DNA of 64,000 bases, taken from positions 1,984,001 through 2,048,000 of the forward strand of contig NC_015684.1 of the NCBI RefSeq assembly GCF_000218565.1, given 5' to 3'. Every line of letters begins with the position of its first letter. The first letter of the stretch is position 1. Both the position numbers and the translations under genes were made by a program. This DNA is from Afipia carboxidovorans OM5 (lineage in GTDB: Bacteria; Pseudomonadota; Alphaproteobacteria; Rhizobiales; Xanthobacteraceae). Positions 45,655 through 54,686 of this stretch are shown in pieces. The notes under the pieces are model-generated. The model searched no databases. It saw only the letters and a program-made list of their open reading frames with translations, and was not told the DNA's origin.

Positions 45655-45684
45655 TTGACCATGGCGGCTATGTTGTCCTATATT
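45655..45684 (+). promoter_or_regulatory. promoter of the E2 alpA operon
   Basis: TTGACC, an 18-bp spacer and TATATT. The layout is the same as in E1 (28276). A leader of about 125 nt follows and contains GGGGCGTTAGCCCC, a short hairpin. Confidence 0.75.
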
Positions 45685-45812
45685 ACTGGAGCCTAGGGGC
45701 GTTAGCCCCCAAGCGTGACGGCCTTAAATTCGCTTCCGTGCGTGCACTGGGGAGCGGGCGGCGCTATCGGTCAATTGGCTGACAACAGCCTCATCCCTGA
45801 CCACAAAAATCC

Positions 45813-46052
45813 ATGACTCTGAATCCGTCCTCGGACGAGCCTGCGCTCGTCTCGATGAAGAGCGTCGTCGCCATGACGTCGCTCTCCCGCACAATGATCA
45901 ATCGATATCGCGTCGACGGGAAATTCCCCGCCGCCGTGCCTTTGGGTGACCGAAGGGTCGCCTTTGTTCGTAACGAAATCAATGACTGGATCGCCGCCCG
46001 CATCGCTGCGCGTGCGGCGAACGACAACGTCAAGATGCGGGAGGTGGCGTGA
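45813..46052 (+). CDS. AlpA-family regulator of E2
   Basis: 79 aa. LVSMKSVVAMTSLSRTMINR and RRVAFVRNEINDWIAARIAA align with the E1 AlpA residue by residue. Probable master regulator of the early operon and of excision. Confidence 0.85.
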   Translation: MTLNPSSDEPALVSMKSVVAMTSLSRTMINRYRVDGKFPAAVPLGDRRVAFVRNEINDWIAARIAARAANDNVKMREVA

Positions 46053-46129
46053 TGGAGCACCTCCCGCTGGCCGCCAACGACAATAATCGAAGCGGCACCC
46101 CAGCCGCCGAATCGTACCACTGGCTTTAG
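46052..46129 (+). CDS. E2 possible 25-aa micro-protein after alpA
   Basis: An ATG overlapping the AlpA stop (GTGATGG) opens a 25-codon frame starting MEHLPLAANDNNRSGT. It occupies the position of the 67-aa E1 gene at 28646 but shows no similarity. It may be a remnant or a leader. Low confidence. Confidence 0.3.
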   Translation: MEHLPLAANDNNRSGTPAAESYHWL

Positions 46130-46163
46130 CCATGTGCACCCGTAGTCAACTAGGACCAGACCA

Positions 46164-46418
46164 TTGCGAATATTAGCAATCCGTCCGGCGCCACCGGGCT
46201 CGGCAACGCTTGCGCGTTTCGATCTTCAGCTAAACGGTCACCTTCGTCTCTATAACTTGGCGCTTCGTCAGCGTGGCGAAGAGCCAGCGCATGTCTGTGC
46301 ACCGAACGCGTTCAATGAACGTGTCGCCGGATTCAGCGCGCCATTCAACAAGGCGCTTGCCGAACTCGCCCTTAAATCCCTAGTGGAGCTTCAGACCCAG
46401 AATGAACTCGCTTCATAA
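46164..46418 (+). CDS. E2 small conserved satellite protein, 84 aa
   Basis: TTG start at 46164 after AGGACC. MRILAIRPAPPGSATLARFD resembles the E1 protein at 28939 at its N-terminus and lies in the same operon place. Its 3' end overlaps the next start by 17 bp. Function unknown. Confidence 0.6.
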   Translation: MRILAIRPAPPGSATLARFDLQLNGHLRLYNLALRQRGEEPAHVCAPNAFNERVAGFSAPFNKALAELALKSLVELQTQNELAS

Positions 46419-47235
46419 TCTCGCCGACGCCCTCGGCGGCGACGTCATCAGTAATCGGTGCATCCTCTGCCCTGGTCCCGCTCACAGCCGTAAGGATCGC
46501 AGCCTCAAGGTCAAGTTCAGGCCAGACGGCACCTTCAGCGTCACCAGCTTCGCGGGTGATGATTGGCGGGAATGTAAGGACTTCATCCGCGAACGCCTCG
46601 GACTTCCGAGCGATTGGAAGCGCCAGCCAGCCAACGACGATAAGCCCATCATCCGACTGCGCGAACGCGATGACGACGAGCCTGCGCGCATCCGCTCCGC
46701 GCTGATGCGATGGGAGCACGCCATCCCGATCGCCGGAACGCTTGCCGAGCGATATCTCGCGTCGCGCGGCCTGACCTATAACGGCGACGCAATCCGCTAC
46801 CGCGTGAACGACCGGAGCATGGTGGCGTTGATGACTGACGCCATCACCGCGGAGCCGACCGGCGTGCACTGCACATACCTGGACGCAGACGGCCGCAAGA
46901 CCGGCCGTAAGATGTATGGCCGAGCGCGTGGCGCGGTGGTGCGGCTGAGCGCAGACGACGATGTAACCCTTGGGTTGGCAATCGGCGAAGGTATCGAGAC
47001 GGCACTCGCTACGGGCTTCACGCCGATATGGGCCTGCCTAAGTGCAGGAACCATGCAAAACTTCCCGGTTCTTTCGGGCATCGAGTGCTTGACCATCTTC
47101 GCCGACCGCGACCACGCCGGCATGTCGGCGGCAAATGCGTGCGGTCGTCGTTGGCACCAAGCAGAGAAAGAAATTGAGATCGTTGCGCCTTCCGAGATCG
47201 GTGCTGATTTCGCCGATGAAATGGAGGCCGCGTAA
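46402..47235 (+). CDS. E2 Toprim-domain primase-like protein
   Basis: 277 aa. The N-terminal CILCPGPAHSRKDRS region looks like a primase zinc-binding part with one Cys pair and a His. The Toprim signature follows: LGLAIGEGIETALA (about 190-203) with Glu, and LTIFADRDHAG (about 230) with the D-x-D. It would synthesise primers for element replication together with the RepA ATPase, coupled by one base. E1 has no such gene. Confidence 0.8.
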   Translation: MNSLHNLADALGGDVISNRCILCPGPAHSRKDRSLKVKFRPDGTFSVTSFAGDDWRECKDFIRERLGLPSDWKRQPANDDKPIIRLRERDDDEPARIRSALMRWEHAIPIAGTLAERYLASRGLTYNGDAIRYRVNDRSMVALMTDAITAEPTGVHCTYLDADGRKTGRKMYGRARGAVVRLSADDDVTLGLAIGEGIETALATGFTPIWACLSAGTMQNFPVLSGIECLTIFADRDHAGMSAANACGRRWHQAEKEIEIVAPSEIGADFADEMEAA

Positions 47236-48470
47236 TGGCACCGCTAAAGTGGAAGTCTCAACCCGGCAGCACGTTCGTTGAAGCCGAGGTGCCGCCAAAG
47301 CCGACGAACGACAATACTCCGCTCCTTCGCGCCACGCCCTGGAAGTTTAAGGATCCCCGCTCTATCCCGCCAAGGCAATGGGTATACGAAACGCACTATA
47401 TTCGCGGTTATGTATCAGTGACAGTCTCGCCGGGCGGCGTGGGTAAGACGTCCAAAAAGATCGTCGAAGCCTTGTCGATGGCAACTGGCCGCGATCTTCT
47501 GAATGAAACGGTGCATGAACGCGCCCGTGTTTGGTTCTGGAACGGTGAGGATCCTCGCGAAGAGATGGATCGTCGCCTAGCAGCCGCCTGCGTCCTTTAC
47601 GATATTGTGCCGGAAGAATTGGACGGCTGGCTCTTTGTAGATTCTGGTCGCGAGCAACAAATCATATCGGCAACACAGACCAGAGACGGTACCAAAATTG
47701 CCGTGCCTGTTATGGGTGCGATGATTGAGACAATTATAGCCAACAAGATCGATGTCGTTATCATTGATCCATTCGTGTCTTCTCACGCCGTTACCGAAAA
47801 CGACAACATGGCCATGGATGCTGTCGTGAAGCGCTTTTGGGCGCCAATAATTGACCGAACGAATTGTGCGGTCGAGTTGGTCCATCACGCCAGAAAGGTG
47901 GGCGCCAACGAGGTTACTGCGGAATCGGCTCGCGGAGGCGTCGCTCTTATCAGCGCTGCCAGATCTGCGATCGCTCTCAACCCGATGACGCAAGATGAGG
48001 CCAACAAGGCCAGTGTAGAGAACCGCCACCTCTACTTCCGGGCGACCGACGCAAAGGCAAACATGGCGCCCCGAGAAGACAAATCTCGATGGTTCAAACT
48101 CGTCAGCGTGGACCTTGGTAATGATACCCGAGAGCGCCAATCGGACCACATCGGTGTCGTTACGTCGTGGCAATGGCCGGATACGATGGCTGGAGTAACG
48201 GCAAGCGACCTGCTGGCCGTCCAGCGAGAGATAGCCGCCGCGGAGTGGATGGATAGCATCCGGTCCGGTGATCGATGGGCCGGATACGCGGTGGCCAGCG
48301 TGATGAACCTCAACCTCGATGACCAAAAGGATAAAGAGCGGGCAAAGACGTGCCTAAAGGCATGGAAGGCGAGTGGAGCGCTAAAGGTTGAACGCCGTAA
48401 GAATGCCAACGGTGACGAGCGCTCGTTTCTGGTGGTCGGTGAATGGGCAAATGCTGCACCGGATGACTGA
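47235..48470 (+). CDS. E2 RepA-like AAA_25 ATPase
   Basis: 411 aa. Walker A SPGGVGKTS (about 65-73), Walker B DVVIIDPFVSSH (about 172-183), then VELVHHARK, the usual third motif of hexameric RepA/RecA-like helicases. It is shorter than the E1 homologue, since the N-terminal extension is missing and a Toprim protein is encoded separately. Likely acts on the repeats at 48509-48590. Confidence 0.82.
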   Translation: MAPLKWKSQPGSTFVEAEVPPKPTNDNTPLLRATPWKFKDPRSIPPRQWVYETHYIRGYVSVTVSPGGVGKTSKKIVEALSMATGRDLLNETVHERARVWFWNGEDPREEMDRRLAAACVLYDIVPEELDGWLFVDSGREQQIISATQTRDGTKIAVPVMGAMIETIIANKIDVVIIDPFVSSHAVTENDNMAMDAVVKRFWAPIIDRTNCAVELVHHARKVGANEVTAESARGGVALISAARSAIALNPMTQDEANKASVENRHLYFRATDAKANMAPREDKSRWFKLVSVDLGNDTRERQSDHIGVVTSWQWPDTMAGVTASDLLAVQREIAAAEWMDSIRSGDRWAGYAVASVMNLNLDDQKDKERAKTCLKAWKASGALKVERRKNANGDERSFLVVGEWANAAPDD

Positions 48471-48508
48471 CCCGCGTCTCCGTGTTTCCGCACCCCCTAA
48501 AGGGGGAT

Positions 48509-48590
48509 GCGGAAAACGCGGAATGCGGACGTGGTTTACACAACGCGGAAACGATGCGGAATAACGCGGATTATCGCGGAATAACGCGGA
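48509..48590 (+). repeat. E2 iteron-like repeat cluster, candidate replication origin
   Basis: Eight copies of GCGGA in about 80 bp. The last five start at 48545, 48556, 48566, 48576 and 48586, that is 10-11 bp apart and on one DNA face, and include two copies of CGCGGAATAACGCGGA. As in E1, the cluster starts right after the RepA gene. The rest of the 48471-48806 gap shows no gene. Confidence 0.7.
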
Positions 48591-48806
48591 AGGGCACACC
48601 CAGAAGTCTCCCGCCTCACGCTGGTGACCGGCCATTCCAGGAAAACTTTTCCGCGGCCAAAATGGCAGAGAAAACATGGTCGCGCGAAAAAGTCTGGAGG
48701 CGCCCAAGACTGCTACCGGGCCCACCCAAACAGACGCGCGCCCGCGAGTTTTAAAAAGATCACACAAGCCGCACCAAGACGGCTGACAGCACACACGGAG
48801 GGCACC

Positions 48807-49805
48807 ATGCCCAAGCACGACAATGATAATCAGGCCCGCAAAACCACCGCGGCCATTCCGCTCGCAATCCGTCTTGCCCGCGCAGGACGAACAGATGATC
48901 TAGCACGGCTAGTCCGTTATGGGACCGTCGTGACCGTGCCAACATGGCTGAGTGCGGAGGACGGCATGCCCGAGGCTGGCAAGCCGCAGGCAGATCGCGT
49001 GGTTGAAATCCGCCCGTCGCCGGACGAGATGGTGACCGTTGCCGCACGGAATGCGATCGCCGCCAGAATAGGCGTGGGGCCGATCACACCTGCGGAACTT
49101 GCCGCGGCCTCTGAGCGCAATATCCGGCGCGACGGCGTGGTGATCTCCGAATGGCGCGGCAGCGACGGGAGGTGGCGGCCCACCGCAGAACTATTCCGGC
49201 AGCCGAAAGGATCGCGTCGAAAATCTGAACAAGAACGCCATGATGATAACGCGCGACATCTTTCTATTCGCGGGAGCGGCGGCTTTCCGGAGCGATCCGG
49301 CTACGTTGAGTGCAACAGTCACGGCGAGGATTACCGGAGGCAGCGCGCGGCGCACTGGGTGCAGGCGATGGGTGCTGCGAATGAGAACCGCCGCGCGGAC
49401 ATTGATCGCGCTGGCGTAGGCACAGGTATTGATTTCGACACTGCTTGGGCAAACGCGGGCCTGTATCCGGCCTGCAGAATTCCACGCTACGTGACCGTCA
49501 TTGCGAAGGGCGCTGAATTTCTCGCTTACCGTGTTCACAGCAACCCAAGAGCAAAGCAGGGCGGCGTTGAGGGTGGTCACGACTTGGTCGAGCGACAGGT
49601 CGTGGAAACGATCGATGCGCCGCGCATTGATGCGGCGTTGGGCGAGCACGCTCGGGTGTTGAACTTGTCCCTTGCCGGACTCACGGCGCGCGAGATCGCT
49701 GCCGCAAACGGCTGGGGGAGTACCAAACATGCGGAGCGTAAAGCGGTGGCTGCCCAAGACGCTGCGCTGCAGGCATTGGCTGACGTTGAAAAGATGGCGG
49801 CGTAA
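48807..49805 (+). CDS. E2 hypothetical protein, 332 aa
   Basis: ATG at 48807 after GGAGGGC; the frame is open to 48624 but the upstream part has no start signal. Starts MPKHDNDNQARKTTAAIPLA. The C-terminal region (LAGLTAREIAAANGWGSTKH) is HTH-like. It sits in the same place as the E1 protein at 31149. No known family; probably a satellite regulator or recombination accessory. Confidence 0.6.
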   Translation: MPKHDNDNQARKTTAAIPLAIRLARAGRTDDLARLVRYGTVVTVPTWLSAEDGMPEAGKPQADRVVEIRPSPDEMVTVAARNAIAARIGVGPITPAELAAASERNIRRDGVVISEWRGSDGRWRPTAELFRQPKGSRRKSEQERHDDNARHLSIRGSGGFPERSGYVECNSHGEDYRRQRAAHWVQAMGAANENRRADIDRAGVGTGIDFDTAWANAGLYPACRIPRYVTVIAKGAEFLAYRVHSNPRAKQGGVEGGHDLVERQVVETIDAPRIDAALGEHARVLNLSLAGLTAREIAAANGWGSTKHAERKAVAAQDAALQALADVEKMAA

Positions 49806-49984
49806 GTCCCTCGTCCCAGGTGCTGGACCGTATTCATTTGAAGGCCGCAGCGATGGGGCCTTCGACGTGACGTGCAAAACTTCAGGCGCCGGTTCGATCC
49901 CGGCGTCACCTTTTCCGATGACGCCGGATGTACGCGCATCGGCTTTTGCACTTCCTCAACTAACTTTCAGAAACGGAAAATACG
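49806..49984 (+). other. intergenic region with a tRNA T-arm-like hairpin
   Basis: GCCGG-TTCGATC-CCGGC at about 49887-49903 is exactly a tRNA T-arm, followed by GTCACCTTTT. An upstream AGGTGCT could pair partly with the 3' strand (one mismatch, one wobble), but no credible D or anticodon arm is present and no CCA follows. It may be a tRNA relic or a terminator. Confidence 0.35.
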
Positions 49985-50509
49985 ATGCGCAAGAGTGAAG
50001 CGTGTTCCGTCGTCGCGCGTCGACTTGGCTTATCGCTGAGCCGCGTCGAGGCGCTGGTGCAACGAGTGAGTGAGGCCGGCCTACTGCCGATGGCGCGCGG
50101 CTCCGACCGCCCCGACCTTGGCAGTCTGGAACTTTCGCGGTTGCTCCTGGCCGCTGTGGCTGATCGGGGGCTTGGTAGTGCCGCTGCCACGGTTCAGGAA
50201 TTTGAATCACTCCGCACCGATACCGGAGTCGCGCTCGGCGATGTACTGGACGGCATCATGTCCGGCCGTGTTGAGATCACCGGCATCATGCATCAGGCCC
50301 TTATCCTGCAACTTCAACCGGCAGGCGCGACGATTGTATCATCCGGCCACCATCTGCGGTTTGGCGCGCCGCATGCCGATGGTGCGGCAAAGCAGATCGT
50401 GGTGCCCGGTGCGCAGTTGGCAGGACTTGCGCTGGAGTTTCGCGGTGCAGATGAGCGCGCCGCGGATGAACAGGTCGCCGTTGGCCGGTTGGCCGCAGCT
50501 TTGAACTGA
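49985..50509 (+). CDS. E2 hypothetical protein, 174 aa, HTH-like N-terminus
   Basis: Starts MRKSEACSVVARRLGLSLSR; the first 40 residues could form a helix-turn-helix (RLGLSLSRVEALVQRVSEAG). No enzymatic motif. It is co-directional with the next two genes and probably belongs to the capsid operon or its regulation. Confidence 0.55.
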   Translation: MRKSEACSVVARRLGLSLSRVEALVQRVSEAGLLPMARGSDRPDLGSLELSRLLLAAVADRGLGSAAATVQEFESLRTDTGVALGDVLDGIMSGRVEITGIMHQALILQLQPAGATIVSSGHHLRFGAPHADGAAKQIVVPGAQLAGLALEFRGADERAADEQVAVGRLAAALN

Positions 50510-50519
50510 AGGACACCCT

Positions 50520-50891
50520 ATGTCTAAATTTGTAAACCATGAAGTAATGATAGCCGCGGCCGAGCGCGAGGTGCGCGAAGAAGCGCGCCGCCACCCTGAA
50601 GATCCGTGGCGGATGAAGGTCGGCGATACGCACGAGTTTGCTGCTGCCGTTGCAGATGCGAGGAAGCGTTTGCGGAACGAATGCTTGCTCGTCCGACATG
50701 AGCAGGTGGTAAAGGCGGCCAATGTCCGAGATCGCTATCGAGCCGAAGGCTGGCCCGTTCCAATGTGGGCGCGCAACACACTGAGTTGGGCCGCCCATCC
50801 CGAAAGGATTACAGCACTCTATCAATTCGACGACGACGGCGACGTCGATCTCGATAATGCGCTGTCCAGCCTAAGGGCGGCAGTGGTCTAA
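50520..50891 (+). CDS. E2 hypothetical protein, 123 aa
   Basis: Starts MSKFVNHEVMIAAAEREVRE, charged and helical, ending in an acidic patch (YQFDDDGDVDLDNA). No recognised domain. It lies directly upstream of the capsid gene, where E1 has the prohead protease; no protease motif is present here. Confidence 0.55.
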   Translation: MSKFVNHEVMIAAAEREVREEARRHPEDPWRMKVGDTHEFAAAVADARKRLRNECLLVRHEQVVKAANVRDRYRAEGWPVPMWARNTLSWAAHPERITALYQFDDDGDVDLDNALSSLRAAVV

Positions 50892-50929
50892 GCGCTACGG
50901 CGCAACCAAGCCGCAATGGCGCGGCATTT

Positions 50930-52060
50930 ATGAGGAAACTAACATTGACTGAACTTGCTACAAAGATCGGCGAGATTGCCACCGCGGTGAGCGACATGCG
51001 TTCCAGCATCGAGACGCGAGTTGGCGAGCTTGAGAAGCGATGGGCTCGGCTGCCCGACAATGACAACTACATTTCCCGCAGCGAAAAATCGCTGGGTGAT
51101 ATGGTCATTGCCAGCGATGAGGTGAAGCGGCTTTCGTCTGATTTTCGCGGTCGCGCCACGGTGAAGTTCGTCGGCGACGAGGCTGCGGCGATCACCTCTG
51201 CGCCGGCCTCTGTTGGTAACAATACTTCGAATGGTACCAGCTTGGTTCCAGCGCATCGCGTCGGCGAAATCGTCACGCCTCACCAGCGTGAACTCCGGGT
51301 CCGCGATCTGCTCAACAAGGCGCGCACCACTTCGAACACGATTGAATGGCCGCGGGAGACCGCCTTCGATAACCAGGCGCGTCCGGTAACGGAAGGCCAG
51401 GGTAAACCCTACAGCAACCTGACCTTCGAGCTGCAATCGACTCCCGTGCGCACGATCGCGCACATGTTTAAATGCAGCCGTCAGATCCTGGACGACGCTC
51501 CGGCGCTGGCTGGCTACATCAATCGGCGAGGCGTCTATGGGCTGCAGTTTAAAGAGGAACAGCAGCTTCTCACCGGTAATGGCGTTGGTCAGAACCTGAA
51601 CGGTATAATTCCTCAGGCAACGGCTTTCTCGCCGCAGTTCACTATTGCTCATGAGACGCCGATTGACCGCATTCTGGAGGCGATAAGTCAGGCCGAAGAC
51701 TCGGAAATTCCGGTCAATGGTGTCGTGCTGAATAAGCGCGACTGGCGCCGCATTACAGGCGTCAAGGATGAAGAGGGCCGTTATATCTCCGGCCAGTCGC
51801 CGTTCGGACTCACCGATCCGCGGTTGTGGAGCGTCAACATCGTAGCGACCAACGCGATGGCCCCGGGCGAATTCCTTGCCGGTGCATTCCAGGATGGTGC
51901 ATCGATCTTCGACCGCATGGACGTCGAAGTCATGATCTCCACCGAGAACGACAAAGACTTTGAGCAGAACCTTGTTTCGGTTCGGATCGAGTCTCGTCTT
52001 GCCTTGGCTGTGTTCCGGCCAGACGCATTCATCGTCGGTGATCTCTACACAGGCACGTAA
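50930..52060 (+). CDS. E2 major capsid protein, HK97 fold
   Basis: 376 aa. A coiled N-terminal segment (about 1-70) precedes the shell domain: LVPAHRVGEIVTPHQREL, then NTIEWPRETAFDNQARPVTE, and a C-terminal SRLALAVFRPDAFIVGDL. It belongs to the same fold as the E1 capsid but the sequence is only distantly related, so the two islands would build different shells. No portal or protease accompanies it. Confidence 0.9.
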   Translation: MRKLTLTELATKIGEIATAVSDMRSSIETRVGELEKRWARLPDNDNYISRSEKSLGDMVIASDEVKRLSSDFRGRATVKFVGDEAAAITSAPASVGNNTSNGTSLVPAHRVGEIVTPHQRELRVRDLLNKARTTSNTIEWPRETAFDNQARPVTEGQGKPYSNLTFELQSTPVRTIAHMFKCSRQILDDAPALAGYINRRGVYGLQFKEEQQLLTGNGVGQNLNGIIPQATAFSPQFTIAHETPIDRILEAISQAEDSEIPVNGVVLNKRDWRRITGVKDEEGRYISGQSPFGLTDPRLWSVNIVATNAMAPGEFLAGAFQDGASIFDRMDVEVMISTENDKDFEQNLVSVRIESRLALAVFRPDAFIVGDLYTGT

Positions 52061-52159
52061 TTTCCGGCTAGCTGGCGGCAATCCTAACGGTCAGCTTCGG
52101 CCGGAAAGATCGTGCGCGTGCCGCCGGCTTGTCAGACATGCGCGCGCGATCACGAGCAG

Positions 52160-52197
52160 CGCCCCGGCGAGACCCCACTGTTTCGGCAGTGCGCCGG
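52160..52197 (+). terminator. strong hairpin after the E2 capsid gene
   Basis: CCCCGGCG and CGCCGGGG form the outer stem; CACTG and CAGTG form the inner stem with a TTTCGG loop and a one-sided bulge. No clear T-run. It parallels the hairpin after the E1 capsid gene and could terminate or stabilise capsid mRNA. Confidence 0.6.
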
Positions 52198-52330
52198 GGT
52201 GTTCCTACCTTTAACAGCAACAGAGCCGTTCGGGTGACGGGGCAGCCGCAAAAGTCTCGGCGCGAGCCTTTCAACTGCCGGTCCCATCCCACTTCGCGCG
52301 CATCTCCGTTTCAAAAAATGAGGGTTAGAA

Positions 52331-52699
52331 TTGCCGAGGCAACGCCTTCCAAAGTCAAAAGCCATCATCGAGGGTCGCGACCTCGTACACCCGGAACGCC
52401 ACCGTAATCGTAACGAACCCACCGCTGCTCCGCTAGGCAAAGCGCCGAAGTGGATGACGAATGCGCAATCGAATGCATGGCGCACGTTCGAAGCGGAAGC
52501 TCCGTGGCTGAACTATTCGCATCGCGGGTTGGTGGAGATCGCATCCGTGGTGCGAGCCCGTCTCGCGAGCGGCGAAGAGGTTGGCGTTCAAGCCATGTCG
52601 CTATTGCGCCTTTGCCTATCTTCGATGGGCGCCACGCCGGCCGACGCGTCAAAAGTGGCGTGGGAACCGGAAGAAGAGCCCGATGATCTGCTCGATTGA
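52331..52699 (+). CDS. E2 TerS-like protein, P27-type
   Basis: 122 aa. LPKSKAIIEGRDLVHPERHR and PKWMTNAQSNAWRTFEAEAP match the start of P27-like small terminases, with a C-terminal acidic tail (WEPEEEPDDLLD). No intact TerL follows. If functional it could only work with a TerL from E1 or a helper phage. Confidence 0.6.
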   Translation: MPRQRLPKSKAIIEGRDLVHPERHRNRNEPTAAPLGKAPKWMTNAQSNAWRTFEAEAPWLNYSHRGLVEIASVVRARLASGEEVGVQAMSLLRLCLSSMGATPADASKVAWEPEEEPDDLLD

Positions 52700-52741
52700 G
52701 ATGATCTTTCGGATTCGAAACTATTTCATTTAGGGAATGCA

Positions 52742-52942
52742 ATGAAAATTTCTGAGATCGAAAATCTCATGAAGACAGCAAATGCACAGCAGTCGCTCGT
52801 TCTCGGCTTCGAGTGTGAGGTGCCGAACGAAATCAAAGATCTTCTCGTCGACGAGTTTGTCAATATCCATCCAGACTGGAAGGGCAGGATCATTGTCGCT
52901 GATCGACTCAACGCTGCTCAGCTTGCATTCTTGAGGTCGTAA
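52742..52942 (+). CDS. E2 small hypothetical protein, 66 aa
   Basis: Starts MKISEIENLMKTANAQQSLV. Acidic, compact, no motif. Its stop overlaps the fibre gene start by one base, so it is coupled to it. Confidence 0.5.
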   Translation: MKISEIENLMKTANAQQSLVLGFECEVPNEIKDLLVDEFVNIHPDWKGRIIVADRLNAAQLAFLRS

Positions 52943-54684
52943 TGACTATTTTCGGCGGCTTTATTACAGGCGGCACGGTTTCGACCGATCCGGGCGATGC
53001 GACCAGGCTTGTGTTCAGCGGGATCGTCATCAACGGTGCTGGTGGCGCAGCGGCTGGAGATACGTTCTCAGCCGGCGGCTATCAGGTGCCGATCGCATCT
53101 ATTGACGGCACCGGCGCCGCGACGCTGGTCTATGCGTTCCCGGTCGCGCTCGACGATGTGTCGGCTTACGCCATCGCACGCGACTCCGCGGATCGCTACA
53201 ACCCGGCCGCGACGAACCTTCTGGTTCGGCAGTATTTTTCGAGGGTTGGCGATCCCGGGATTACTTACACTGTCCCGGATAATGCCGATGGCCCTGACGA
53301 GCAGATCATTTCTGATCCGCAAGAGGGCCAGAAGGCTATCCGCTACTTGCCCCTACCATGGACGACATGGCTCTACACAGAAGGTGCTTGGGTCGAGCAG
53401 CCGGGAGCGCCGGGTGGGCCGGGAGCGGATGGCGCGACGTGGCTGGTGCAAGACGCGGAGCCAACGACTGATTATCCGCCCAACTCGCTGTGGCTTGATA
53501 CTGATAGCGCGGGGCTCGACGTCTATGAGTTGTCAGGCTCGCCGCTCGATTGGGTGTCGCTCGGGTTTGGACTTAAGGGAGAGCAGGGGAATCCTGGAAC
53601 TCCCGGCGCTCCTGGCGACGATGGGACAGATGGTCTAGGTGTCCCCGCCGGCGGCACCACGGGTCAGGTGCTCGCGAAGGCAAGCGATACTGACAACGAT
53701 ACTCAATGGATTGATCCGCCTGCCGGTGGTGGCGACATCGCTGGCGACACTCACGCAGCCAGCAGCAAAGCCACTCCTGTCGATGCAGACGAAATCCCGC
53801 TGGTCGATAGCGCGGCTTCTTGGGGGCTAAAGAAGCTCACATGGGCGAATTTGAAGGCAACGCTTGCGTCGTGGCTTGTGTCGGCTGGCTGGATTCGGGA
53901 GGCGCTGGCGGCCAACCGCACATATTATGTTCGAACTGACGGTAGCGACAGCAATAACGGTCTTTTAAACACCAGCGGCGGCGCATTCCTAACAGTTCAG
54001 AAAGCGATCAACACGATTGTTTCGAAGCTGGATTTGGCAGGTTACACCGTCACTATCCAGCTCGCAGACGGCACATACACGAATGCCTTTGGATTTTCAG
54101 CGCCTTGGACTGGCGGTGGCCAAATTGTCATTCAGGGAAACGCTACAACACCTTCGAACGTTCTGGTTTCCGTTACGAGCGCGAACGCTGTTTACAACAC
54201 TGGAACGCTCCCCGGTCAGTTGACTGTCAAAGACATGAAGCTGCAGTCCACAACTAGCGGCGTCCTTCTTCTAAACTCCGGCGTTGGTCTGATTGTTTTT
54301 TCAAATTTAGTGTTCGGATCTGCAGCGAACTCAGGCCACATCGTGGCTAGTGGTCCGGCCGCACGGATTACAGGAAGCGGCAACTACTCAATCACTGGTG
54401 GTGGCACCACCCACAACGAATCTGTGTACGGAGGTCTCATTCTCATTAATGGGGTCACTGTAAGTATTTCAGGCAATCCGACTTTCGGGAGCGCTTTCGC
54501 CTTCTCCTGGCGGACTGGCGTTATCGATATCTATGGAAACACTTACAGCGTAACCGGCTCAGTTACGGCTCTGCGATCAAGTGCGATCGAAGGCGGTGGC
54601 ATTGTGACCGGCGGTCAACCCGCATCGTCCTATCCGCCAGGAAATGCCAATGGCACGACGGCGAGCAACGGCTGGAGAACATAG
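52942..54684 (+). CDS. E2 tail fibre/spike protein with collagen-like and beta-helix parts
   Basis: 580 aa. Gly-x-y repeats PGAPGGPGADG (about 155) and GEQGNPGTPGAPGDDGTDG (about 213) are collagen-like. The region GVPAGGTTGQVLAKASDTDN is common in phage tail fibres. From about 330 a right-handed beta-helix is likely (TYYVRTDGSDSNNG opening, then repeated short strands with G/N turns). It would serve host recognition. Together with the next gene it forms a fibre module inserted between TerS and the other tail genes. Confidence 0.75.
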   Translation: MTIFGGFITGGTVSTDPGDATRLVFSGIVINGAGGAAAGDTFSAGGYQVPIASIDGTGAATLVYAFPVALDDVSAYAIARDSADRYNPAATNLLVRQYFSRVGDPGITYTVPDNADGPDEQIISDPQEGQKAIRYLPLPWTTWLYTEGAWVEQPGAPGGPGADGATWLVQDAEPTTDYPPNSLWLDTDSAGLDVYELSGSPLDWVSLGFGLKGEQGNPGTPGAPGDDGTDGLGVPAGGTTGQVLAKASDTDNDTQWIDPPAGGGDIAGDTHAASSKATPVDADEIPLVDSAASWGLKKLTWANLKATLASWLVSAGWIREALAANRTYYVRTDGSDSNNGLLNTSGGAFLTVQKAINTIVSKLDLAGYTVTIQLADGTYTNAFGFSAPWTGGGQIVIQGNATTPSNVLVSVTSANAVYNTGTLPGQLTVKDMKLQSTTSGVLLLNSGVGLIVFSNLVFGSAANSGHIVASGPAARITGSGNYSITGGGTTHNESVYGGLILINGVTVSISGNPTFGSAFAFSWRTGVIDIYGNTYSVTGSVTALRSSAIEGGGIVTGGQPASSYPPGNANGTTASNGWRT

Positions 54685-54686
54685 GG

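Noticed and set aside
49818..49911. Complete tRNA gene in E2
   Set aside because: Only the T-arm fits; acceptor pairing is imperfect and neither a D-arm nor a 7-nt anticodon loop can be drawn.
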